A stretch of DNA of 64,000 bases from Schistocephalus solidus. Lineage: Eukaryota; Platyhelminthes; Cestoda; Diphyllobothriidea; Diphyllobothriidae. This document shows positions 54,045 to 64,000 of the stretch, piece by piece; positions within the stretch are counted from its first letter, which is position 1, and each line of letters starts with the position of its first letter. The stretch lies in NCBI GenBank assembly GCA_017591395.1, contig WEDG01007166.1:1-64000 (forward strand), in the 5' to 3' direction. The notes below the pieces were generated by a model. It was not told the DNA's origin. It was given only the letters and a program-made list of their open reading frames with translations, and made no database searches. Position numbers and translations under genes: made by a program.

Positions 54045-55047
54045 TAGACTAGTCCGCTTTCGGCACAGTCGCCAGCAAGGGGTGCAGGTCCTCGTATAAT
54101 ATGTCCTTCGCCGCATCAGAGCTCGTCATTGGGGGAGCGTAGGCGTTGATGATGGTGGTGAACTGGTCTCCCTGACATGGCATGTGGATGCTCATCAGGC
54201 GATCATTGATACCCTGCGGCAGACTGTACAGACGTCCCACGATGACATTCAGGATGGCAAAGGCAACACCAGCGTCGCGTTGCTGTGCCTGTGTCCGGCC
54301 GCTCCAGAAGAATGTGTAGCTGGCACCCACCTCCTCCAGCTGACCCTGTTCAGAGAATCGGGTCGCGCTGAGAGCAGCAATGTCAACCTTGTAGCGCGCC
54401 TGTTCCCGAGCGACTAGCGCCGTCCTCCGTTCCGGCCGGTTGCTCCTAGGATTGTCTAAAAGGGAGCGAACATTCCAGGCTGCTAGTGTGAGTGGACTCA
54501 CCCGAGCAGCCTGGAGAGTATGGCGAGGGGGATGGGGACGGGGGGTATTGTTGTTTGTTTGAGTTTTACGACCGCGTATTTTGCGATCTGCGAGCCGCGT
54601 CCGGCTGCAGAAGACGTGATACCCAGAATTTGTTTAGGGCACCTTTTGTAGCCCCTTCCTCCGCTAGGAGGAGAGCAGTGCTGTCCCTAAATAGGGCTGC
54701 TCGGACATCCCAGACGGCTGCCGAACGCCACTATGGGTCACGATTTTGTTTTGGTGGGAGAACGACCCGAGTTAGCCTGGGCCGCCTACGGGGTTGCTGT
54801 CGCCCCCATCATAGGAATTTTTGAGAGGACGGAGGTAGGAATTTCGGGAGTCAGACATACCGGGTGTGGAGGCAAACACAGCACCGGAGACCCTCACCTG
54901 GTTTAGCCCGTCGGTCGTGACGGTTGCCCGGGGTGTGGCCGCTGGGAAGAACCCAACTTCGAGGAGCCACAGGTGAGGGTTGGTTACCAGTTGGAGGCGG
55001 CCACAGGAGCATTCACCACCTGCGCGAGACAAATGGAGCGACCAAAT
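54045..55047 (-). pseudogene. RTE-4 leader and endonuclease, N-terminal half
   Basis: Leader 55032-54772: GGECSCGRLQLVTNPHLWLL, STPGMSDSRNSYLRPLKNSY, DGGDSNPVGGPG, like RTE-3. Endonuclease 54501-54049: [20 protein letters not shown] (Asn of AWNV, first active-site motif), [20 protein letters not shown] (Ala where the metal-binding Glu is expected, as in RTE-3), [60 protein letters not shown], then ATVPKAD and a stop at about 54049. The start at 54501 is only where the frame opens; the native start is probably upstream. Confidence 0.85.
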
Positions 55048-55087
55048 GTTATCTGTGTGGTGATACCCCTAACTAGTACACCTACAC

Positions 55088-55099
55088 CCCCCGCACAAT
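55088..55099 (+). repeat. Right target duplication of RTE-4
   Basis: cccccgcacaat, partner of 48018-48029. Confidence 0.75.
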
Positions 55100-55697
55100 A
55101 CTGAAGCTGAGATGGACAGACAGTATCCCGGACACGGACGTCCTGGAGCAGACCGGAATCCTCAGCATCCATGCTGAGGAAAGTGTAACTGCAATGGAGC
55201 GGCCAAAGAGCGACTACCAAAACGACTTTTCTACGGTGATTGCGCTACAGATGCTCGGTGACAGGGAGGTCAAAAAAGACGTTACAAGGACACTTTTAAG
55301 AAATCTCTGAAGCAACTGCAAATCAACCCGGTGACCTGGGAGGACCTCGCCCGTGACAGAATTGCCTGGAGTAGATCCATGTAGACTGGGGCAGCAATAT
55401 ATGAGGCCAATCGGATCACCGCTGCTAAGACTAAAAAGGTGATACACAAATCGCAAGCAACGTGGATCAACATCGCCAACGCCCCAACCCTGCCAACGTG
55501 CCCACGCTGCCAACGAACGAATCGGACATCTTCGAACTCAATGCAGGAACAATCCCACAACATCAGTTTCTGCCACAACTGCCTCAGACAACATGACGAC
55601 AACCACCCCAACCACTGACAACCACTTCATCGATGCCCCGCCGCGCACGCTCACCTGAACCATCCTCCCTTCTCCATCCCCTGCGCTGATCAAGGCG

Positions 55698-56012
55698 ATG
55701 ATCACCATTTGTCTTACCCCCACCACTTCAGTAGCCACCTCCAACTTCCTGCCACCTGCTTCCTACAACACCACAGCCACCCCCAGTACCAGCGATAGGG
55801 ACTTGGTACTAACCTGTCCTCATTGCGATCGCACATTCACCGCACACATCGGCCTGGTCGATCACTTGCGAATCCATCGCACAGAGACGGGCGAACTAGT
55901 GCCTGGAGCACCAACACACAGCAGAGACCACCGCATCCACTGTCCTCACTGATTACGCGCATTCACTCATCGCATGGGCCTGCTCGGTTACATGAGAATA
56001 TCACGAGGCGGT
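55698..56012 (+). pseudogene. RTE-3 C2H2 zinc-finger region
   Basis: LVLTCPHCDRTFTAHIGLVD (55805 on) with HLRIHRTETGELVPGAPTHS, then HCPH and a stop where the family has HCPRAFTHRMGLLGHM; that finger is visible only after shifting past the TGA at 55950. The array is cut short at cgaggcggtaagtgccttt. Confidence 0.8.
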
Positions 56013-56014
56013 AA

Positions 56015-56815
56015 GTGCCTTTGGTGGCCAACTGGAATTACGCTCAGACCTCGCAGTCAGTCCAATGTGTGTTGTGTGGTGTGGATGACCGGTGGTCTGA
56101 GAGTCAGGCTGCGATTGCTCCTTCTTTACGTGACCCCCGGTACTCTCATAAATGTGAGATGTGAACCGTTAAACCATCTGTTGCGTGAACTCCTGGTGCT
56201 TGTGTTTGGGGAGGGGGGGGGGGACAGATCGTATATGTTGGATGCAGAGACGAGGTCACCAGCAGCTGTGCCCACTTCCGAATCAGACAAATGATCGGCT
56301 CGGAAGGTAGTCTGATTGTGAGGGTGGGGGAGAGAGTGAGGTCAACGGCTCAGCGCATCTTCAACGCTATAAACAATCTGACGCACTTGAAGCTCTCATG
56401 GTGCGCTACAAGCCGTGCCTTGGAAGGTTGCCAACTGACGGGATAACTCGGACCGCGTGGTCAGCCCAATGTGTGTTTTGTGTGGAGTGGCTGACTGGCG
56501 GACTGAAGGTCAAGCTGCAATGGCTCCTTCTTAATGCGGCCTTTATGGCACTCCCACTCCATGGGATCCGAGCCAGGTGTGGTGGCACGCCCAGGGGCGG
56601 CTCCGGCCGCGCCAGCCACCTGCTCCCTCTCCCATCTCCAGTCTTCTTGAGTCTGTCTTGACACCGGGCTCAGGTAGGGGAGGATGAGAGAGTGCGGTAG
56701 CTGCAGCGCAAGGCTACTATCACTTAAAACTAATTCACGCGCAAGTCACCGTCCCTGCACCACCTGGTGTGGAGCATACGGTGGACATCGTCGAACTACG
56801 AACGTCGAACTTTCG
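56015..56815 (+). repeat. 3' UTR (R) of RTE-3
   Basis: Landmarks: gtctgagagtcaggctgcga, a G-run at 56213-56222, atcggctcggaaggtagtct, ggtcaacggctcagcgcatc, ccttggaaggttgccaactg (56418), tggctgactggcggactgaa, the 56590-56640 ctccggccgcgccagccacc block, and the terminal cgtcgaactttcg. Confidence 0.82.
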
Positions 56816-58439
56816 GGTTGTGTGTGCACTCGTTTACTGTTCCAATTCTCGGGGTGGCAAACAAAATACTCAAATCCAGTCAAGCAATCAAAATGACATG
56901 ACCAAATTTACGCCTTTCTACTCATTCAAATTCCACTCAAGATTTTCTATAAGTTAGGTCTTTAGTTCTATTTTGAATTATTAAATATTCGTATTACTAG
57001 CTTGAAAATATGGATCAAACCATGGTAGTATTTGGGTAGTGAGTCAGAGAAACATCATATTTATTTTACCAAACTTGTCTTCTCCGATCATCTTTGGTTT
57101 TCCAATTCTGACCGACTTTGTTATTACCTGTATCCTAACGCGTTAACATACAGTCGGTGCCACAACATCAGTAAAATGAAGTCCAGTTATTTTTCCTGGA
57201 CGAGTGCCGTTACCTCCATACGATGAGGTGTGAGCAGGATGTAAGCCAAGTTTGATTAATTTTGACACTACTGCCCCAGTATGCACTCCGGAATTATTAA
57301 TAATCGGTTTCCTGGAATATCTTGTCCACATTTGTCAGGAGCTCAGTCCTTAAAATAAACCACTTTCCCTGTAGGTCACAAAAACTCAACAGGGGTCGAG
57401 TAAATAGCGTTTAATAACTAAAACAGTACTAGAAAAATACAGACTAGAAACGTAGCTTTCATTGTTTTTGAGAGTGGATGGCAAAATGCTCGTCACTTCT
57501 GGTAGTTAAATAGCCAGAAAGTAGTAGTCATCAGAAAGCAATTTCAGGATACCAAAGAAGTTATAGTGTACGATAAAAAGACTCAAATATATTTAGAATT
57601 ACTGACCCATTAATAGCGCAGTAAGCTATGAGTATTTTTTATTCATCGACTCAACCGATTCCTCACATAAAAATGTATATTACAGTTTGTCTGATAAAAA
57701 ACATTAAGCGTCGTGGTATGTGACCGGTCACTCAGGGAAGGAGAAAGTGCTGTAGGTTTACAATCATTGTATGGGATGGAAAAACAAATGACACGGAAGA
57801 TCTAGTAGAGAAATGGAAGGACGATTAATCGACTATGCTAATTCGTTTCCAAAGGAATTCTTAGAATTTACCTGCTACTTTTCATGAACCGGAGCCAATC
57901 TAAGAATCTATCAAATTCTGTTTTTTAGCGTACCCCGCATGCATATCAGGAGTACAACTACAACCAAGCAGACATTTAGGACTGAAATAACAATTACTTA
58001 TATGTTATATACGTAGCAATTATTTTATCATAAACATAACACAGTGCACTTTGCAGTTTGTGACGAGTAATTCAGTTTTCAAAAGCAAGTCTAGAAATTT
58101 ACATGAATATTCAGAGTTGCATACTGTCGGCTCATGCAGGATTACTTGCAAACGCCCAACTCAGCAACGTGGCCCGATATATTTGGCTTACTCTTCTCTG
58201 ACCGAAATAGCCTTACAATACTGCCAACTAAGGAGCTAAGTCGAAGTTGCCACAGCATGAACTATATGCGGAGGAGGGTTCGACTCACATCAGTGGGTCA
58301 TTCAAGTTAATCAATTACTTTCAAACGCATTTATCGATTTCTCTTGGAAAGACTGGTTACATAACCGAAGTAAAGGAAGATAATTAAACCTGTAACTTAG
58401 CGCTGATTTTCCGGTGAACAAGATTTATTTAGATGGCTG
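56816..58439. other. Unassigned AT-rich region
   Basis: No supportable gene; open frames are 64 codons or fewer with no domain. Confidence 0.5.
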
Positions 58440-59050
58440 ACAGAAGGTGACACGCAAAAGAAGCATGAAAATCTTCTCCACCACTTGCGAAAACTTCTCA
58501 CTGACCATAATAACGGATGAAACGGTGGTCATCCACCAGCCGTCACCCAGCACCACCTGCAATGCACCCAACTGGAAGCCGTGGACATCTTCACCTACCT
58601 GGGCAGCACCCTCCCCAGCAGCACAAAAATCGACGATGAGGTCGCCACTGGATCACCAAAGCCAGCCAAGCCTTCAGTCGCCTGCGGACCGTCATCTGGA
58701 ATCGACACGATCTTCACCGCAGCACCAAGGTCAAGATGAACATAGATGTCATCTGGCCAATGCTTCTGTATGCAGCGGAGACCTAGACGGTGTATAAGAA
58801 GCGGGCGCGGAAGCTCAACAACTTCAATCTCAGCTGCTTCTGCAGAATACTAAAGATAAGATGGCAAAACCGGATACCGAACACATAATTTTTGTAAAGA
58901 ACTGGCCTCCTCAGCACCTACGCCCTGCTGAGACAAATACAACTGCGCTAGAGCGGCCATCTCGTGAGGATGTACGACGAGCGACTACTCAAACGACTCT
59001 TCTATGGAGATGTTGCCACGGGTTCTCCTTGACAAGGGAGTCAAGTGCGT
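58440..59050 (+). pseudogene. RTE-6: divergent RTE-like post-RT fragment
   Basis: Related to the other copies but much more diverged, so probably another lineage. TITDETVVIHQPSPSTTCNA, then in shifted frames [40 protein letters not shown], YAAET, then KRARKLNNFNLSCFCRILKI-type and RWQNRIPNT, ending with TNTTALERPSREDVRRATTQ. Neither the RT catalytic core nor zinc fingers are attached. Confidence 0.7.
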
Positions 59051-59154
59051 TCGCCTGGTTGTAGAATTCTCCCTTAAGCGAACCTCCAGGTGGGGTGTTT
59101 GGGAGAAATCGTTAAATTCCATACCGGAAGAGGGCATTCTGAGAGATCTGGAGA

Positions 59155-59240
59155 TTGAGAAGAAGAAGATGCGATCGCTGGGACAAGAGGTTAATTCGCC
59201 TGACCTTTCGTATTCCAACTCGAACCCATAATCAGAAACA
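59155..59240 (-). repeat. Retroelement 3'-end remnant (PLE-like)
   Basis: Minus strand: gggttcgagttggaatacga, aaggtcaggcgaattaacct, cttgtcccagcgatcgcatc. Third member of the set at 9.2 and 16.4 kb. Confidence 0.45.
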
Positions 59241-59515
59241 GTACCAGAGACGGGCACTTCGTACACAGGGAGTTTCATTATTTATAGGAAGTAGTCGTAG
59301 GATGCAGACTTGGAAATTAGATGAAAAACAGTTGGAATAGCCGACATCGAATATGGAAATACTTAGCAACATGTCATTAAATACCAGGTATATCGTCCCC
59401 CCTATCTCCTTGTCAGCAGCCGAGCTATTTAAAGGAAAGCAAACAGTGGCTGTCCACAAAAAAACATCTGAGATTCTTTGTTTGAGATTCTTTTTTTGAG
59501 ATTCCTTATTTGGAG
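59241..59515. other. Unassigned stretch
   Basis: Contains a small duplication of gagattctttgtttgagat-type words at 59468-59508. Nothing else. Confidence 0.45.
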
Positions 59516-59518
59516 GGC

Positions 59519-60072
59519 TAAGTGGCTGACCAATGAACTGAGGGTCAGGCGGCAATGACTCCTTTTTACCCCCTGGTAATCCTGCTGTTAGTGTCGAGGG
59601 GGCCAGGTCGTGCTGTAGCGCGCGAAGACGGGTACGCCGATCCGTCAGCCGATGCGCCCACTCCCATATCAGGAAACTTACCGGCTCGGACGGTGGCCTG
59701 ATTCTGGGGGTGGAGGAGAGAGTGAGGTCGACGGCTCAGCTCATTTTTTCTCACTATAAACAATCTGACGCGCTTGTAACGATCACTGTGCGCTAAAAGC
59801 CGTGGCTGTAAAGGTTGCCAACTGACGGGATAACTCAGACTATGCGGTCAGATCAGTGTGTGTTTCGTGCGTAGTGGCTGACTGGCGGACTGAGAGTCAG
59901 GCTCCAATGGCTCCTTCTTAACGTGGCCCTTAGGGCACTCAAATTCAGCTGGGATCCGAGTGTCCCTTCCCTTTTGTTGGAGTGTTATGGTTTGGGGTTG
60001 GAACACAGTGCGTGGGCTTGCGCCCCCTCCCATCTCCGGTCTTCTTTAATCTGTCTTGACACCGGGCTCACG
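59519..60072 (+). repeat. R repeat, solo
   Basis: First half-unit from gctaagtggctgaccaatga, second from aaaagccgtggctgtaaagg (59794), gtggctgactggcggactga, then cccatctccggtcttcttta and gtcttgacaccgggctcacg. The terminal gtcgaact end is missing: similarity stops at the purine block. Confidence 0.75.
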
Positions 60073-63000
60073 TGTCACTTTTCAGACACGCCAGAATGTG
60101 TGCTTTTTAAAACATTTAATTTTGGTGGTCTGCAAAAACCCCGCTCAATAAATATGACTACTTAATTAGTATGCATTCTTATATTTCTTTTCGTTTTTAT
60201 AGGAAACATTTTCAAAAAATCATTTACTGCAAGCAGTAGATAGCCCGTCACCTCTTCTTCGAAGTTTATACTCAAAGGAAGAGCCTATTTAGATTTCAGA
60301 ATGTTTCCCAATTTCCGAATAGGATTGAGACCGATCTGCCATTGCATTTACACCTCGGGTTTTTTCTACAAGCTGCATTCTTTACATGCATGGAGAAGTA
60401 TCAATTTCGCTATAACCGTTGGGCGGCAAAATAACAAGCGCATAAGATTATGGTTTGAGGGTGGGCTATCTTGTTTACTTAACGAGGAGCAATGGATATT
60501 ATAGGATCCTGAAAATCTCCTTATTAGATACCTTTTCAAACCCACAGATATCCTTCGTTTGAGTATAAAATTTGAAAAAGAAAACGTTTGCTATCAACTG
60601 AGCAGAAGAAAGGATATTTTTTGGCACGTTTTGGAGGAAATATATTTGACTTTGTGCGACGACCGAAAAGCAAGGTGGAAAATGCATACTACTTAAGTAG
60701 GCATTTTATTGTGTGCCGTTTTTGTAGGTAACCCAGAGGATTTTTGTTTAAAAGCCCACAGCTTGGCATCTCTGGCATATCATGGGATTATGTTACACGT
60801 GATCAATAGCCGAAGCCCACTTATGTGTTTCTACCTATTCGAAAGCACGCTTCGGAATTTCGGTTGGCATTTTATGGGAGTGGTAAATTTGTGAAACTAA
60901 CTCATGAAAGTTGCTTTTAACATCCATTTCTAGCCCCGCCGTGGATCAAATGGTTGCGCAAGCAGCCACTGCACCTATAGTGGATGTTCAACCGAAAATA
61001 AGCAATCTCAAGTTTAGGACGACCGTCCAACATATAAATTTATATAACAGGGAATCCCTTCCCTGTTGACCTACATTCGAGAAGAATCTGATGCCAATAG
61101 TACGAGAGAGGCTGTCAAAGGACCTACGAAAGTTCTCCGGAACGATGTGTCAACGATTCTCTTAAATATTAAAATCAGCTAGGATATAAGTATTCCGAAC
61201 GTCAAAGCTGCATTAGCAAACCAGGCCATCAAATCATCAAACCTGCATCTGGATCTACAAATCAGTAATATTATAAAACTGCTTCTGGGTGTAGTTCTTA
61301 GCTTGCAAACTTAAAGTGCACGTATGATCTTAATCTATTCTCCTGCAATCAGTCAACATGCGGAATATGTTGCACTGCACGAATAGTCCCGCCTAGGACA
61401 AACAGGCGCCTCAAGAACTCTGAAAGATATCTTTGAAGTACCAAGTTAATACATCACATCTTCGAGATAAAAGTGTCTCCTCAATCAAATTGCGATTAAG
61501 TGGAAAGAAACAAAAGGAAGGAGCTTCGTTCAGAACTGAACCGGGAAATATGGGAAAGTAGTACAGTTAGTTCCTGTGGGTGATATTATCAATAATAAGG
61601 GCAGGCAAATACTCTGAAAATAGTGTATTCAACTATACGGAGCCTGTACAGAAACATGAACGAGTTTATAAGTTTAGTTAATGAACGTAATTGGATATTA
61701 TTACTTTGACTGGAAAATGCGTCTTAAAGGTAGTGAAGAACACGAAGAAGCATTCAGCCGCTATTATCTTTTCAGAATGGAGCACAAAAACCAAGGAAAA
61801 GGGGCATTGTCTATATTTATTGCAAATGAACTCTAATTGTCGGACAGCACCGTATGAAAAAAGAAGAGAATTTGTATCTGTAACTATTTTCGTCGAGTAC
61901 ACCCGTCCAACCGCCCGTAGCATCCTCCAAACCAGACCCCGAATGTGATGTCTTTTTCTTGAGGGAAATGAGCGAAACCTGCCAGAACAAGAATATGGTT
62001 ATTGTGAGGAATTTTACCGCACCCATTACCAACTGTATGCTTCTTAGGAAAAATTGCTAGTAAACTGGCATGAACTAAAAATTTTAGTTATTGTGATGGA
62101 TACTTCTGACCACAGTGGATCATTAATGGCCGGAGATGACAGTGGAAATGTTACACTGCCAGAATTTGGCATTCAAAAGCTCCAGTTAAGCAAGTAAACC
62201 GTGAAAACTGCAAAGACTTTGCGTTTACCCTGCATGGGGAGCGTTTTTGGACCTAAAATATTATCCACTACGGAGACAGTTATAAAATTCTACTGCACTG
62301 CTCGTCAAAATACTCCAAACTGTCTACTGTGTCATATTTGCGTGCTCATTTTTAAAGCACCTCCATTTCGTTTGCCGATAACCATCATCAGAATTACAAT
62401 TTGAATAGTGAGCTGTGCAGGCCTCAGATTCATTATCGATTCTCACGCGAAATAACACCACGAAGTGCATTATGCTGACCTTTTCTTACTCGATTGCCGG
62501 ATCTCACATTATCCTTTCGTACTACGCTCAGAAGTAACCTACAATGCTGCTTCATATGCCCTCGCGGAGCAATGTCGCGGTGTCAACCCTACCCGGACTG
62601 CTGACGATCGTTTCGGGCTCCTCTGTCGGTGGTCTGAAAAATCATCCCTTATAGTTGCATGATTTCTCCCAGGATGAGGAGCGTTTTGAAGCCTCATACG
62701 CTCTTATCAGCATGTCGGTCCTACCTAATTCTCACAATAGTGACAGATTTTGTCTCCTTAAAAACCCACTAACACCATTCAATATATGACTTTTCCATAA
62801 AAATGCCCAATGAGTTTTTTTTCACTCTCTGCTCTTTTATCGTTTTTTTTCACCACTGATTTATGTCATTTGTCATCGCAAAGAAGCGGACCAACTATTC
62901 ATAACTTGACTATTTACGATTTCAAACTCGTTTTATTTTATTTTTTTGTACTGACAGTACCCTTCCAGATACTCAAACAAAACAACTATCTATGTCTAAG

Positions 63001-64000
63001 TTGAAAGAACCTGAATGTTGGGATAAAACAGCTGGAAGGGGGCTCCTTCAGCCCAAGATGGCAAGTTTCAGCGGACAAGCATGTTGCCTGGAGCAGTTAA
63101 ATTGTACTGGAACATTTACTTGATCCTCTCAGAGGAAAGAACTATCTGCTGCATATAAGCATGGAACTTAGAGTCACCTTATCAAGAGGCCCTAGAATTC
63201 GGAAGCTCCTTTGATGGAGGAGAAGTAACAACATGTTTGCAGAAGTACAAAACCCGACCGTGATAAATGTAAACGCCATTCTTCAACAGCAAACTAGCAA
63301 GGAAAGGCAGTAAGGGTAACATCCTGGAAGTCGATGTGCGCATACTCAATATAGTATTCCATCTGCAAATCGACCGCTGTCCACGGGTTTTCTCCAGAAT
63401 TGCGCATTGTATTTACAATCAAAACGAGGCAGGATACGTCACAATAGAAGTTTTTCCAACGCCAGAACAAATTTCATTTATATCGGTGAACATCGAAAAT
63501 GAAATGATCTTCTTCTCCAGAACACTGACCGCACCTAGAATGAGGATAGTATGCAAACTTTTACATCGTTGGCTTATAAACGTGCATACAGATAAGCGCA
63601 CTCCAGTGCTTATACATAGTATTGGCTACTACATTGAAAGTAAAATATGATGAAGGGGAGGTGACGCGTAACTTAGCCCACTTTAGGTCTAACACAAAGG
63701 TTGGAAGCACAATAGGCGCGTCCCAATCAAAAGATATTAGTGCGCTACTTAAAAGCTTACAGTAGGTTGTATTGTAAAGTTGAAGTTCACCGGGCTGACC
63801 GTGTGGCATTGGGGACAATGGGGACATTTATTTACAGAGCTTTCTATGGGGACAATTATTTACAGAGCTTTCATTCCATTGGATGCCTACCGTTTCTTTT
63901 TCATTTTGCGCGGGCTATTGTCACCTCATGTAAACTTTATGTTTTTTTATAAATTTCGGATTTTAATTTACTTTCACCGTTTTTCGTGCTTTTCTGTTAT
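60073..64000. other. Unassigned AT-rich end of the window
   Basis: About 3.9 kb. The longest open frame is 104 codons (63336-63650, plus) with no recognisable domain. There is no SINE, RTE, PLE or M landmark that I can see. A 27-base near-repeat occurs at 63818-63871 (ggggacatttatttacagag / ggggacaattatttacagag, each followed by ctttc). If a unique host region exists in this window it is most likely here, but I cannot support any exon. Confidence 0.5.

Larger units (their letters stand above)
50519..55087 (-). mobile_element. RTE-4: full-length RTE-like element (middle of the nest)
   Basis: Minus-strand element. Coding part 55047-50588, 3' UTR resumed at 48830-48030 beyond RTE-5. Without RTE-5 and one TCATGA, the length is about 5.37 kb. 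The 5' end next to the duplication reads gtgtaggtgtactagttagg; the segment common with RTE-3 starts at 55047 (atttggtcgctccatttgtc). All domains are present: leader, endonuclease, linker, RT, tail and five C2H2 fingers. At least eight frame breaks or stops, so inactive, but the best template in the window for the whole family. Confidence 0.87.
55100..56815 (+). mobile_element. RTE-3, 3' part (after the split)
   Basis: Continues RTE-3 from actgaagctgagatgg. Post-RT tail (LFYGDCATDAR-type reading near 55225, KKRRYKDTFKKSLKQLQINP in frame at 55275-55330), a Thr/Pro-rich stretch (55540-55790), C2H2 fingers to about 56010, then an R 3' UTR (56015-56815) whose end is gaacgtcgaactttcg. The join of fingers to R at about 56012 is abrupt, so the last fingers and the native stop are missing. 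Confidence 0.82.

Overview
This 64 kb window looks like repeat-rich, gene-poor DNA from a metazoan nuclear genome. I found no ordinary cellular gene that I can support. The best guess for the source is a parasitic flatworm, most likely a diphyllobothriidean tapeworm of the Spirometra/Schistocephalus type. That is an inference from the style of the retrotransposon proteins (an RTE-like endonuclease and reverse transcriptase joined to C2H2 zinc fingers), from Penelope-like elements with GIY-YIG domains, and from tRNA-derived SINEs. No search was possible.

Five repeat classes explain most of the readable structure. (1) RTE-like non-LTR retrotransposons, at least six copies, all broken. Each reads: N-terminal leader, AP-endonuclease domain, reverse transcriptase, and a C-terminal tail with about five C2H2 zinc fingers. 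This is followed by a 3' UTR of about 0.75 kb, called 'R' here, which also occurs alone and often carries an (AGT)n tail. (2) Penelope-like elements (PLE) on both strands. (3) Two tRNA-derived SINE families, SINE1 and SINE2. (4) A palindromic MITE-like family, 'M', with degenerate TTAGGG-like cores. (5) One internally deleted hAT DNA transposon with an 8-bp target duplication.

Layout. 1-4.8 kb: a (CT)n array, a tandem pair of R2 repeats, a (GAT)n tract and SINE remnants. 4.85-9.16 kb: RTE-1, bounded by the 9-bp duplication TGACTGTCC and split by a 298-bp CT-tailed insert. 10-20 kb: several M elements, one SINE1 and SINE2 pieces. 20.5-21.2 kb: a PLE C-terminus next to an (AT)n tract, an 18-bp perfect hairpin and a SINE2. 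24-26.4 kb: R copies with long (TAC)n arrays. 29.3-33.4 kb: an M element, a 1.1 kb inverted pair of R repeats, and RTE-2 on the minus strand. 36.3-37.8 kb: a (TAC)n array, an M element and SINE2. 40.1-45.6 kb: a PLE cluster that holds a seven-copy SINE1 tandem array between 29-bp direct repeats, plus the hAT element. 45.7-56.8 kb: an 11 kb three-level nest of RTE elements. 58.4-60.1 kb: a divergent RTE fragment and an R copy. 60.1-64 kb: AT-rich and unassigned.

The clearest results concern how these elements sit inside one another. RTE-3 (plus) is split by RTE-4 (minus) with a 12-bp near-identical duplication, and RTE-4 is in turn split by RTE-5 (plus) with the duplication TCATGA. From this the complete length of one RTE element, about 5.37 kb, can be read. 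Every element seen is damaged by stops, frameshifts or deletions, so none is expected to act alone.
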